From positions 62,001-126,000 of the forward strand of contig NZ_CP133784.1 of assembly GCF_034353875.1 (NCBI RefSeq): 64,000 nucleotides of DNA. The letters run 5' to 3'. Position numbers and translations under genes: made by a program. Position 1 is the stretch's first letter; the number at the start of each line of letters is the position of its first letter. This document shows positions 18,250-26,579 of this stretch, piece after piece. Source of the stretch: Pseudomonas sp. MH9.2. GTDB taxonomy: Bacteria > Pseudomonadota > Gammaproteobacteria > Pseudomonadales > Pseudomonadaceae. The notes under the pieces are model-generated. The model saw nothing but the letters and a program-made list of their open reading frames with translations, made no database searches and was not told the DNA's origin.

Positions 18250-19701
18250 TCAAAGCCCCCCCATCAAGGTGTATTTGAGTTCCAGGTAATCTTCAATGCC
18301 GTATTTCGACCCTTCGCGGCCGAGGCCCGAGGACTTGATTCCACCGAAGGGCGCGACTTCTGTGGAAATCAGCCCCTCGTTGATCCCGACCATGCCGTAC
18401 TCCAGGCCTTCGCTCATGCGCCATGAACGGCCCAGATCGCGGGTGTAGCAATAGGCTGCGAGACCAAACTCAGTGTCGTTGGCCAGGCGCAAGGCCTCGC
18501 TTTCGCTGTCAAAGCGGAATACGGCGGCCAACGGACCGAAGGTCTCTTCGCGGGCGACTTTCATCTCGTGTGTCACCTCCGCGAGCACCGTTGGCTGGAA
18601 GAAACCATGGCCCAGCGCATGCCGTTCGCCGCCGCAGACCAGGCGAGCGCCTTTAGCCAGGGCATCCTGCACATGGTCCTCGACCTTGGCCACTGCCCGA
18701 TCGTTGATCAATGGGCCTTGGCTGACGCTCTCGTCGAAACCGTCGCCGACCTTCAGTTCGCGGACACGCTCCTCAAGCCGGGCGACGAAAGCATCATGGA
18801 TGCCGCTCTGCACGAGGAAGCGGTTGACGCAGACGCAGGTTTGTCCGGCGTTTCGAAATTTGGCGATCAAGGCGCCTTCGATCGCGCGCTCCAGGTCGGC
18901 ATCGTCGAACACAATGAAGGGGGCATTACCGCCGAGTTCCAGAGAGACCTTTTTCAACGTCGAGGCACATTGGGCCATCAGTAACTTGCCAATGGTCGTG
19001 GAGCCGGTGAAGGACAGTTTGCGCACCTCGGGACTGCTGGTCAGCTCGGCGCCGATGGCAATAGCATCGCCCGTAATTACGTTGAAAATCCCTGCGGGAA
19101 TGCCCGCCTGTTCCGCCAGCACGGCCATGGCCAATGCCGAGAACGGTGTTTCCGGGGCCGGTTTGACGATGCACGGGCAACCGGCAGCCAGTGCCGGACC
19201 GGCTTTGCGGGTGATCATCGCCGCCGGGAAATTCCACGGAGTGATCGCCGCGACGACGCCAATTGGCTCCTTGCTGACGACGATCCGCGCATCGCCCTTG
19301 TGGCTGGGAATGGTGTCGCCATAGATGCGTTTGGCTTCTTCGGCGAACCACTCGATGAAACTGGCGGCATAGAGGACCTCACCCCTGGCTTCGGCCAGTG
19401 GCTTGCCTTGCTCCAGAGTAAGGATCTCGGCCAGGGCGTCGGCGTTTTCCAGCATCAACGCGTGCCAGCGCTTGAGCACCGTGCTGCGGTCTTTGGCCGT
19501 GCGTGCGCGCCAGGCCGGCCAGGCGGCATGGGCTGCGGCGATGGCTTCTCGGGCTTGTTCTGCACCGAGGTTCGGCACGTGACCGATGACTTCACCCGTG
19601 GCCGGGTTGTAGATGGCGTGGCGAGTACCGTTTTGGGCGTCACACCATTGGCCATTGATAAAGGCCTGCTGGCGAAACAGTTGCGAGGCTGCTGGGGTCA
19701 T
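18250..19701 (-). CDS. NAD(P)+-dependent succinate-semialdehyde dehydrogenase (GabD family)
   Basis: 483 residues, full length. ITPWNFPAAMITRK, LELGGNAPFIVFDDAD (general-base Glu) and the catalytic Cys in FRNAGQTCVCVNRF are present; this N-A-G-Q-T-C-V-C form is characteristic of GabD succinate-semialdehyde dehydrogenases. It would send a four-carbon aldehyde to succinate and the TCA cycle, making it the likely last step of the island's pathway. It is the final gene of the operon read from 23194, though a hairpin at about 19724-19755 precedes it. Confidence 0.88.
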   Translation of the reverse strand: MTPAASQLFRQQAFINGQWCDAQNGTRHAIYNPATGEVIGHVPNLGAEQAREAIAAAHAAWPAWRARTAKDRSTVLKRWHALMLENADALAEILTLEQGKPLAEARGEVLYAASFIEWFAEEAKRIYGDTIPSHKGDARIVVSKEPIGVVAAITPWNFPAAMITRKAGPALAAGCPCIVKPAPETPFSALAMAVLAEQAGIPAGIFNVITGDAIAIGAELTSSPEVRKLSFTGSTTIGKLLMAQCASTLKKVSLELGGNAPFIVFDDADLERAIEGALIAKFRNAGQTCVCVNRFLVQSGIHDAFVARLEERVRELKVGDGFDESVSQGPLINDRAVAKVEDHVQDALAKGARLVCGGERHALGHGFFQPTVLAEVTHEMKVAREETFGPLAAVFRFDSESEALRLANDTEFGLAAYCYTRDLGRSWRMSEGLEYGMVGINEGLISTEVAPFGGIKSSGLGREGSKYGIEDYLELKYTLMGGL

Positions 19702-19723
19702 GCCGGCTCCCGGAAATAAAAAG

Positions 19724-19755
19724 GGGCCGCGACCGAATAGGGTGGCGTGCGGCCC
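19724..19755 (-). terminator. Hairpin with T-run between flavin reductase 2 and gabD-like gene
   Basis: GGGCCGC (19724-19730) pairs with GCGGCCC (19749-19755). Reading the minus strand, the stem is followed by a T-rich run. It could terminate or attenuate the operon before the succinate-semialdehyde dehydrogenase gene. Confidence 0.55.
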
Positions 19756-19767
19756 TGAAACATTTGC

Positions 19768-20253
19768 TCAGGCGAGGGTGGGCAAGGGGCCCAGCTTGCC
19801 ACGGTGATAGATCATCGGTGTCACCGGCTGATCAGGCAGAATCAGGTTCTTCACTGCCCCAACGATGATCGCGTGGTCGCCGCCATCGTATTCGCGCCAC
19901 AGTTCACACTCGATGATCGCAGTGGCCTTGGCCAGCAGCGGGTTGCCGAGTTCGCTCAGGTGCCACTCGATGCCTTTGGCTTTGTCCTTACCTTTACCGG
20001 CGAAGGCGTAGGCCTCCGCCTGCTGATCCGCCGACAGCAAATGAATGGCGAATCGTTTGCTGTTGCGCAGGATCGGGTACGTATCGGAGGCGTAGTTGGG
20101 GCAAAACAGCACCAGTGCCGGGTCAATCGACAGCGCGCTGAAGGCGCTGGCAGTGATGCCGACGATGCCGCCTTCGGGGTCCAGGGTGGTGACCACTGTG
20201 ACCCCGGAGGGGAAGGAGGCCATGACCTCCTTGTAAATGCCAGGTTCGATCAT
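19768..20253 (-). CDS. Flavin reductase component, copy 2
   Basis: 161 residues, same length as the reductase at 10415-10900 and alike along the whole protein (FPSGVTVVTTLD, VGITASAFSALS, PALVLFCPNYASDTYP, GDHAIIVGAVKNLI). It supplies reduced flavin to an oxygenase, yet only one luciferase-like oxygenase gene is visible in the island. The two copies sit in two different operons behind sites A and D. Either both feed one oxygenase or a second oxygenase has been lost or lies elsewhere. It follows the aldehyde dehydrogenase by 13 bases. Confidence 0.9.
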   Translation of the reverse strand: MIEPGIYKEVMASFPSGVTVVTTLDPEGGIVGITASAFSALSIDPALVLFCPNYASDTYPILRNSKRFAIHLLSADQQAEAYAFAGKGKDKAKGIEWHLSELGNPLLAKATAIIECELWREYDGGDHAIIVGAVKNLILPDQPVTPMIYHRGKLGPLPTLA

Positions 20254-20266
20254 CTCAGGTCACCTC

Positions 20267-21748
20267 TCAACGCATGACAAAGGGGTCGGGCATCGGCGCC
20301 GACGACAGGTTGATCCACACGGTTTTCAGTTCGGTATAGGCCAGCACCGAATCGATGCCGCTTTCGCGACCGTAGCCGCTGTTCTTGAATCCGCCAATGG
20401 GCGCCATGGCCGAAACAGCACGGTAGGTGTTGACCCATATGATCCCGGAGCGCACATCCCGCGCCATGCGGTGAGCGCGGCCCAGATCACGGGTCCAGAT
20501 GCCTGCGGCGAGACCAAACTGCGAATCGTTGGCGATGGTCAGCGCCTCTGCTTCGTCCTTGAAACGGATCACTGACGCGACCGGGCCGAAGACTTCTTCT
20601 TGCATGATCTTCATCGAATTGCGGTCACATTCGAACAGGGTTGGCTCGTAATACCAGCCGTCATTGTCCATCTGCGGGCGCTTGCCACCCAGGCGCAGAT
20701 GAGCACCTTCGGCGATGGCGTCGGCCACCAGGCCTTCGACGACGGCCAATTGCTGTGCGGTGGCCATCGGGCCCATCTCGCTGGCGTCGTCCTGCGGATT
20801 GCCGATACGAATCCGCTTGGCCCGTTCAACCAAACGCTCGACGAATTCGTCGTAGATTTCGTCTTGGACCAACAGGCGTGAACCGGATACACAGCTCTGT
20901 CCGGATGCGGCATAAATACCGGCGATGGCACCGTTGATCGCGCTGTCGAGGTCGGCGTCGGCGAAGATTATGTTCGGTGATTTGCCGCCCAGTTCCAGCG
21001 ACAATTTGGCAAAGTTCTCGGCACTGCTGCGTACCACATGACGGGCCGTTGCCGCGCCGCCGGTAAAGGCGATTTTGCGCACCAGAGGGTGGCGGGTCAG
21101 GGCTGCACCGGTGCTGGGGCCATAGCCAGTAACAACGTTGACTACGCCTGGTGGGATACCCGCTTCCAGAGCCAGACGGGCCAGCTCGAGAACCGTTGCG
21201 GACGCATGTTCCGAGGGCTTGAGGACGATGGTGTTGCCGGCCGCGAGGGCTGGCGCCAGCTTGATCGCGGTCAGGTACAGCGGGCTGTTCCAGGGGATGA
21301 TTCCGGCTACCACGCCCATGGGTTCATGCACGGTGTAGGCAAACAGGTCGGGCTTGTCCAACGGCAGGGTGCCGCCTTCGAGCTTGTCGGCCAGGCCTGC
21401 GGTGTAGTGAAAAAACTCGGGCAAGTAATTGACCTGACCCCGCGTCTCGCGGATCAGCTTGCCGTTATCGCGGCTTTCCAACTGCGCCAGTTGCTCTTTG
21501 TTTTCGGCGATCAGATCGCCAAGACGTCGCAGCAGTTTGCCGCGAGCGGTGGCGGTGAGACCGCGCCACGCCGGACTCTCGAATGCCTTTTGCGCAGCCT
21601 GGACGGCGCGCTCGACATCGGCTTCGTCTGCATCGGGCAGTTCGGCCCAGGCTTGGGCCAGTGCCGGGTTGAAGCTTTCGAAGGTCTTGCCGGAGAGGGC
21701 ATCGACCCATTGGCCGTCGATGCACATTTGGAAGCGTGCGAGCGTCAT
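20267..21748 (-). CDS. NAD+-dependent aldehyde dehydrogenase
   Basis: 493 residues, ALDH superfamily. [34 protein letters not shown] and the catalytic Cys in ASGQSCVSGSRL are intact. The substrate is not evident; it differs from the gabD-like enzyme in the island and probably handles an earlier aldehyde intermediate. Its ATG overlaps the stop of the alpha/beta hydrolase gene as ATGA, so the two are translationally coupled and probably act in sequence. Confidence 0.9.
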   Translation of the reverse strand: MTLARFQMCIDGQWVDALSGKTFESFNPALAQAWAELPDADEADVERAVQAAQKAFESPAWRGLTATARGKLLRRLGDLIAENKEQLAQLESRDNGKLIRETRGQVNYLPEFFHYTAGLADKLEGGTLPLDKPDLFAYTVHEPMGVVAGIIPWNSPLYLTAIKLAPALAAGNTIVLKPSEHASATVLELARLALEAGIPPGVVNVVTGYGPSTGAALTRHPLVRKIAFTGGAATARHVVRSSAENFAKLSLELGGKSPNIIFADADLDSAINGAIAGIYAASGQSCVSGSRLLVQDEIYDEFVERLVERAKRIRIGNPQDDASEMGPMATAQQLAVVEGLVADAIAEGAHLRLGGKRPQMDNDGWYYEPTLFECDRNSMKIMQEEVFGPVASVIRFKDEAEALTIANDSQFGLAAGIWTRDLGRAHRMARDVRSGIIWVNTYRAVSAMAPIGGFKNSGYGRESGIDSVLAYTELKTVWINLSSAPMPDPFVMR

Positions 21749-22578
21749 GCAACGTTCCCCTTTGTTGGGTGTTGTCGGGTTTGTGCGGAGGCGAGAAAGT
21801 CCAGCAGCACCTGGTTGACCAGTCGCGGCGACTCCACCAGCATCATATGCCGTTGCTCGTCGAGGACAGCAACTTGCGCGCCAGGGATCCGTTCAGCCAA
21901 TTGTCGGGCCATCTCCGGTGTCGAACCGGGGTCCAGCGCGCCGGTGGCAATCAGGGTCGGCACCTGAATGCTGCCCAGGTCCTCGGCGCGGTACATGTCT
22001 TGGGTGGCGAACAGCTCATACGTGGTCAGATAGCCCTGTGGGTCATTACCGGCCAGCGTCTGGCGGATCGCGGCAATCTGCCCAGGATTAGCAGCCTGGT
22101 ATTCACGACTGAACCAGCGTGACAGCGCCGCCTCGGCATTCGCATCAGGGCCATGTTCGGCGGCTTGAGTCGTCCGCTCGTTGACCCCGGCGCGCTGTTC
22201 GGCGCTACGGTTGAACACGCTGTTGAGCACCACCAGCCCGAGCATGTGCTCTGGATAGTGCAAGGCGAACGCGCGAGCGACCAATCCACCCATGGAGAAA
22301 CCAATCACCGTGGCTTGCGGCAGCTGCAAATGGTCGAGCAATTCCAGTAACTGATCGGCGTAGCCAAGCAGCCCGGTGCCTGGTTCCGGGCGCGGGCTGG
22401 CGCCATGCCCCAGCATGTCATAGGCAATCACGCGGTAGTGCGGAGCGAGACCAACGATCTGGCCGCCCCACATCTCTTTATTCAGGCCCACGCCATGGAT
22501 CAGTACCACGGGTTGGCCTTGGCCGGTCGCCAGATAGCTGGTGCCGGCCGGGGTACGTTCAGCGGTGAGCCGAATCAT
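21745..22578 (-). CDS. Alpha/beta-fold hydrolase
   Basis: 277 residues. Oxyanion-loop HGVGLNKEMW, nucleophile elbow GFSMGGLVA (Ser) and a C-terminal catalytic His in EQRHMMLVESPR give a complete triad with an Asp in IATGALDPGSTP. The fold is used for C-C bond hydrolysis, lactones, esters and amides, so the reaction is open; hydrolysis of a ring-cleavage product fits the context. ATG 22578 has AGGAG five bases upstream and is preferred to the frame start 15 bases earlier. Confidence 0.9.
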   Translation of the reverse strand: MIRLTAERTPAGTSYLATGQGQPVVLIHGVGLNKEMWGGQIVGLAPHYRVIAYDMLGHGASPRPEPGTGLLGYADQLLELLDHLQLPQATVIGFSMGGLVARAFALHYPEHMLGLVVLNSVFNRSAEQRAGVNERTTQAAEHGPDANAEAALSRWFSREYQAANPGQIAAIRQTLAGNDPQGYLTTYELFATQDMYRAEDLGSIQVPTLIATGALDPGSTPEMARQLAERIPGAQVAVLDEQRHMMLVESPRLVNQVLLDFLASAQTRQHPTKGNVA

Positions 22579-22603
22579 GGATCGCTCCTGCAAATCTTAT
22601 GGG

Positions 22604-23194
22604 TTACTGGGCTTTCTCTGCGGCCAGTTCTTCCAGATCGATGTAACGATTGCCGATGCGTGGGTGCAGACGACCCCCGTTGGCACAACCGAGGACAACA
22701 ACGATCTCATCCGCGCGCGGGGCGTCTTCAATCTGCATTTCCAGGGTGATGTAGTGCGAACGCAGACCTTCATCGTCTTTATGCATCATCGGAATCTGGA
22801 TCGACGTGCCTGGACCACCGCGCTTGTTAGTGAAGCTCAAGTAGCTTTTGGCTTTGACTGCTTCGCGGTAATGGTTGCCGAAACGCAGGGTGTGGATCAC
22901 CGCAGAGGCGTGCTCGATTTCTCCATCGGCGCCGACCACGGCCGCTTTGCCATAGGCTTCGATCTTGTCCGCACCGCCGATGGTGGCAATCAGACGCTCG
23001 ACCATCAGTGCGCCCAGATCGGAGCAGTTGGTCCGAATTTCTGGCTTCAAATCTTCAACAAAACCACGACCCAACCATGGGTTTTTGATGACAACAGCCA
23101 AGCCAACCATGGTCACTGGCGTGTCGGTGGCTTTGCCGCCCTCGATGAAGGTTTCTTCGATGTAGCTGACGATTTTGCGAATTTCAAAACTCAT
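22604..23194 (-). CDS. DUF1185 / amino acid synthesis family protein
   Basis: 196 residues matching the DUF1185 family (RKIVSYIEETFIEGG at the start, VVIKNPWLGRGFVEDL, GKAAVVGADGEIEHASAVIH, TSIQIPMMHKDD, GCANGGRLHPRIG). Members have a solved fold but no established reaction; the database label amino acid synthesis is historic. It opens the five-gene operon and starts 46 bases after site D, so it is probably an enzyme of the pathway rather than a housekeeping protein. GGAG is six bases before ATG 23194. Confidence 0.85.
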   Translation of the reverse strand: MSFEIRKIVSYIEETFIEGGKATDTPVTMVGLAVVIKNPWLGRGFVEDLKPEIRTNCSDLGALMVERLIATIGGADKIEAYGKAAVVGADGEIEHASAVIHTLRFGNHYREAVKAKSYLSFTNKRGGPGTSIQIPMMHKDDEGLRSHYITLEMQIEDAPRADEIVVVLGCANGGRLHPRIGNRYIDLEELAAEKAQ

Positions 23195-23531
23195 GAGCGG
23201 CTCCAGAAAAGAGGGAGGGGGAATGCGTCGCTGTATGATGGTATACCATAATATTGCGTATGCAAGCCCCAGCTGCATGTTCATGAAAGGGGAAGACGAC
23301 GGAAGGTAGGGACGTGAAGCGTTGGCCGGTTAAGGATGGGTATTGCGGGGGGCAGGCGGCGGTGTTTGCGCTTAAACAGGAGGGAGTCGCCGCCTGACAG
23401 GACGACGCGGTGGGCATCACCGTTCGGCAGTTCGGGCATGCGCACTACTACATGGACGCCGGGCACCGCTGGTTTCGCGGTATGGATGCCCGGATCTTGG
23501 GTGCACCAGCAATGGGGGGATTAGGGTGCCT
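23195..23531. other. Intergenic region with site D
   Basis: 337 bases between the DUF1185 gene and trhP. It contains operator-like site D near the DUF1185 promoter. Short open frames exist on both strands (for example 23281-23466) but none has a ribosome site or recognisable similarity, so no gene is called. Confidence 0.6.
23239..23254. promoter_or_regulatory. Operator-like site D
   Basis: TGGTATACCATAATAT. Matches site C in 15 of 16 positions. It lies 45 bases upstream of the DUF1185 start codon, the first gene of the dehydrogenase/hydrolase operon. Confidence 0.6.
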
Positions 23532-24857
23532 TCAGCTCACACTTACATCCCGCATCAACAACCCGAAATGCAAGTCCACCGCATCCGGTATTGGTAAATA
23601 CACCGTATGACCGTCCCCTGGTGCAACCTCGGTCGGCTCACCTTTGACGTTCTGCAACTGATGCAGATCGAAGTGGAAGTTGCCCTTGGGCGTCATCAGC
23701 TCCATGTGGTCGCCCAGGCCAAAGCGATTCTTGACCTTTACTTCGGCCAATCCATCACGCCGCTCGCCGGTCAGTTCGCCGACAAACTGCTGTCGCTCCG
23801 AAACCGAGCTGCCGTTCTGGTAGTTCTGGTATTCATCATGCACATGCCGACGCAGGAAACCTTCGGTGTAGCCGCGCTGAGCCAGGGATTCCAGATCGGT
23901 CATCAGGCTACGGTCGAACTCGCGGCCAGCCACCGCATCGTCGATTGCCTGGCGATAGACCTGAGTGGTCCGCGCGCAATAGAAGTGAGATTTGGTCCGG
24001 CCTTCGATCTTCAGTGAGTGCACGCCCATCTGCGTCAGCCGCTCGACATGCTGTACGGCGCGCAAGTCTTTGGAATTCATGATGTAGGTGCCGTGCTCGT
24101 CCTCGAAGGCCGGCATCAGTTCATCCGGTCGATTGGCTTCCTGCAACAGGAACACCTGATCGGTCGGCGCGCCGGTACCCAGAGTCGGTTCGGGCTGGAA
24201 GGTCTGAACGATCTCGCCGAGCTGATTTTCCGTGGCTTCCTGGGCCGAGTATTTCCAGCGGCAGGCATTGGTGCAGCTACCTTGGTTAGCATCGCGCTTG
24301 TTCATGTAGCCCGACAGCAAGCAGCGGCCGGAGTAGGCCATGCACAGCGCGCCGTGGACAAACACTTCCAGTTCCATGGCTGGCACTTGCTGACGAATTT
24401 CAGCGATTTCTTCCAGGGACAGTTCCCGGGACAGAATGATCCGGCTCACGCCCTGTTGCTGCCAGAACTCGACACTGGCCCAGTTCACCGTGTTGGCCTG
24501 CACTGACAGGTGGATCGGCATCTGCGGGAAGTGTCGGCGTACCAGCATGATCAGGCCAGGGTCGGACATGATCAGCGCGTCCGGGGCCATGGCAATCACC
24601 GGCTCCAGGTCTTTCAGGAAGGTCTTGAGCTTGGCGTTGTGCGGCGCGATGTTCACCACCACGTAGAAGCGCTTACCCTGGGCCTGGGCTTCTTGAATGC
24701 CGAGGGCCAGGTTGGCGTGATCGAATTCGTTGTTGCGCACTCGTAAGCTGTAGCGCGGCTGGCCGGCGTACACCGCATCTGCGCCGTAGGCGAAGGCATA
24801 ACGCATGTTTTTCAGGGTACCAGCGGGGGCGAGCAGTTCCGGGGTTGAGAGGGTCAT
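23532..24857 (-). CDS. trhP: U32-family protein TrhP/YegQ (tRNA hydroxylation)
   Basis: 441 residues. The family is annotated as peptidase U32, but the YegQ/TrhP branch is needed for prephenate-dependent 5-hydroxyuridine formation at tRNA position 34. Marks: ELLAPAGTLKNMRYAFAYGADAVY, VFVHGALCMAYSGRCLLSGYM with its cysteines, GSCTNACRWKY, and NSKDLRAVQHVERLTQMGVHSLKIEGR (given here as landmarks, not one motif). The full length and C-terminal domain favour YegQ over the shorter YhbU/V proteins. Single gene, unrelated to the island upstream. Confidence 0.87.
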   Translation of the reverse strand: MTLSTPELLAPAGTLKNMRYAFAYGADAVYAGQPRYSLRVRNNEFDHANLALGIQEAQAQGKRFYVVVNIAPHNAKLKTFLKDLEPVIAMAPDALIMSDPGLIMLVRRHFPQMPIHLSVQANTVNWASVEFWQQQGVSRIILSRELSLEEIAEIRQQVPAMELEVFVHGALCMAYSGRCLLSGYMNKRDANQGSCTNACRWKYSAQEATENQLGEIVQTFQPEPTLGTGAPTDQVFLLQEANRPDELMPAFEDEHGTYIMNSKDLRAVQHVERLTQMGVHSLKIEGRTKSHFYCARTTQVYRQAIDDAVAGREFDRSLMTDLESLAQRGYTEGFLRRHVHDEYQNYQNGSSVSERQQFVGELTGERRDGLAEVKVKNRFGLGDHMELMTPKGNFHFDLHQLQNVKGEPTEVAPGDGHTVYLPIPDAVDLHFGLLMRDVSVS

Positions 24858-25000
24858 GGCAGCGTCGGTCGCAAAAACCGCTGAGGGTAATCGGCTTGCC
24901 CGTGGGGTTTATTGATCTGGATCTATGCTTGGTGAACAAACGCATGGCACTACAAATTGCTGTTGGTATAGAGCCGGGTGCAAAGAGCCTGCTCTGAGTG

Positions 25001-25783
25001 TCAGGCGTTGAAACCCATCTCGGCAGAGATCAGGCGGGCGCTGTCCAGCAGCATGTTCTTGAAGCGTTCGCGATTTTCAGGATTGTCCATGATCGCGTCT
25101 GGCCCGGACAGGTTGATGGCCGCGACCACGGCGCCCCGATGATCACGAATGCCGGTGGCGATAGCGGTGGAGTAGTCAGAGCGGTGCAGTACCCAGCCCA
25201 GTTGCCGGTCCTGCTCGGCGATTTGTTGCAGCTCGGGCAAGGTTTTGGGCGCGGGTGCCGGGTAATCGTCCAAGCGTACGTGCTGATACAGGCTGATCAG
25301 GGTGGCTTCGCTCACGTCGCTGAGCAGCACCCGGCCCAGCGCCGTGCAGTGACAGGCGATCCGGGTGCCAATGGGCACGTTGACCGACAATCGTTGAGAG
25401 GCGAAGGCGCGGTAGATATAGACGCTGTCGGTCTGCTCGCGCACAGCCAGGTGGCACGACAGCGAGCTGCGATCACGCAGGATGTTGAGGTAGGGGATCG
25501 CGACGTCCACCAAGTCGCGGCTGGCCAGGTAGGTGAAGCCATCGGCGATGACCTGCGGGCCGAGTTCATAGGTGTTCTTCGCGACTTTCTTCAGGTAGCC
25601 CATGCCATTGAGCGTCTGCACGATGCGGTAGATCGACGACACGCTGACCCCCAGGCGTTCGGCGATGTCGTTCATGCTCAGCACCCGTTCGGCGCTGCTG
25701 AACAGCTGCAAAATCCACAGCCCGCGTTGCAGGGCCGGAACACGGTAATCGCTGTCTTGCGAGGGCTCTTCAATGCTGTTCAC
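25001..25783 (-). CDS. IclR-family transcriptional regulator
   Basis: 260 residues. N-terminal winged helix (about 17-75: VPALQRGLWILQLF, MNDIAERLGVSVSSIYRIVQ) and the IclR effector domain (about 95-250, CHCTALGRVLLSD, GWVLHRSDYSTAIATGIRD). It lies downstream of the dehydrogenase operon on the same strand but 110 bases away behind a REP-like hairpin, so it may control genes elsewhere. A role in methylamine or glycine-betaine type metabolism is possible by proximity only. Confidence 0.87.
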   Translation of the reverse strand: MNSIEEPSQDSDYRVPALQRGLWILQLFSSAERVLSMNDIAERLGVSVSSIYRIVQTLNGMGYLKKVAKNTYELGPQVIADGFTYLASRDLVDVAIPYLNILRDRSSLSCHLAVREQTDSVYIYRAFASQRLSVNVPIGTRIACHCTALGRVLLSDVSEATLISLYQHVRLDDYPAPAPKTLPELQQIAEQDRQLGWVLHRSDYSTAIATGIRDHRGAVVAAINLSGPDAIMDNPENRERFKNMLLDSARLISAEMGFNA

Positions 25784-25820
25784 AGCGTCTCCTGGGTGTC
25801 AGCGGCGATCATAAATCCAT

Positions 25821-25849
25821 TGCAGGAGCTGCCGAAGGCTGCTCCTGCA
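25821..25849. repeat. REP-like hairpin
   Basis: TGCAGGAGC (25821-25829) pairs with GCTCCTGCA (25841-25849) around TGCCGAAGGCT. The wording closely resembles the dispersed GGAGCTGCCGAAGGCTGC repeats of fluorescent pseudomonads. It may also stop transcripts from the soxG-like gene. Confidence 0.65.
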
Positions 25850-25893
25850 GAGGATTGCGATCTCCTGTGGGCGAATTATTTCGCGTTCATGGG

Positions 25894-26577
25894 CTATGCC
25901 AACAACGCATCGACCCCAACAGGCTTGCCACCAAACTCCTGCATGGCATCCAGTAACGCGTCCCACAAATATTGGGCCGAAGCCCGATCACACAGGATGT
26001 GGAACAGTGGCAAGTCCGGTTGCGAGCCGTTGATGATGATTGCGCTCATCCGTGCCACTGAGGTTTGCGCCACGGCACCCGGGGCGAATGCCTGTTGGCG
26101 CAGATCGACGCCGCAGACCTTGGCCATTACTGAACTGATGTGTTCGCCGGTCAGCACCAGCCATGCGTGACTGTCCTGACGTGGCAGCAAATAGCAGCCC
26201 TTTTCGGATAACTGCCACTGGTCTTCGAGCTTCTGCAAGCGTGCACCGGCATCCTGAAAACTGCCCAGCAGGAAATACTCGGTCTGCGAAAGGCGGGCGA
26301 CATGGCTGCCATCGCCTTGCGTTACACAGCGATTGGGTGCGGTCGGCAGATCGAATTGCTCCGCGTGCAGATGCGCAGCGGCATCGACCCCACGAAAGCC
26401 GACCCGCGCCAGATTACTCAGGTCAAGCAGGGCGCAGCGGGCCAGTTGTGCTGTTTCGTCCTGCTCGGCATAGCGGCTGACGATCAGGCTGTCACCCAGG
26501 CGTGCCAGTCGGGCGGTGGCCTGCAGCGTATACAGAGGGCTGCGCTGGCGAAAATCTTTGGCGTTAAGAGTGACCAT
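25894..26577 (-). CDS. mgdD: Heterotetrameric dehydrogenase gamma subunit (SoxG-like; probable N-methylglutamate dehydrogenase MgdD)
   Basis: 227 residues, SoxG/GcvT-like fold (DLSNLARVGFRGVDAAAHL at about 52-70, QTEYFLLGSFQ, WLVLTGEHISSVMAKVCGVDL). It is the smallest folate-domain-like subunit of the sarcosine oxidase/N-methylglutamate dehydrogenase complex. Last gene of the block purU-folD-B-D-A-G, two bases after the alpha subunit gene. Sequence alone cannot separate sarcosine oxidase from N-methylglutamate dehydrogenase; the neighbouring gmaS-mgsABC genes favour the latter. Confidence 0.8.
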   Translation of the reverse strand: MVTLNAKDFRQRSPLYTLQATARLARLGDSLIVSRYAEQDETAQLARCALLDLSNLARVGFRGVDAAAHLHAEQFDLPTAPNRCVTQGDGSHVARLSQTEYFLLGSFQDAGARLQKLEDQWQLSEKGCYLLPRQDSHAWLVLTGEHISSVMAKVCGVDLRQQAFAPGAVAQTSVARMSAIIINGSQPDLPLFHILCDRASAQYLWDALLDAMQEFGGKPVGVDALLA

Positions 26578-26579
26578 GC

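Noticed and set aside
23281..23466. Minus-strand open frame of 61 codons in the gap before trhP
   Set aside because: No ribosome site, no recognisable family text, and it overlaps the promoter region; treated as non-coding.
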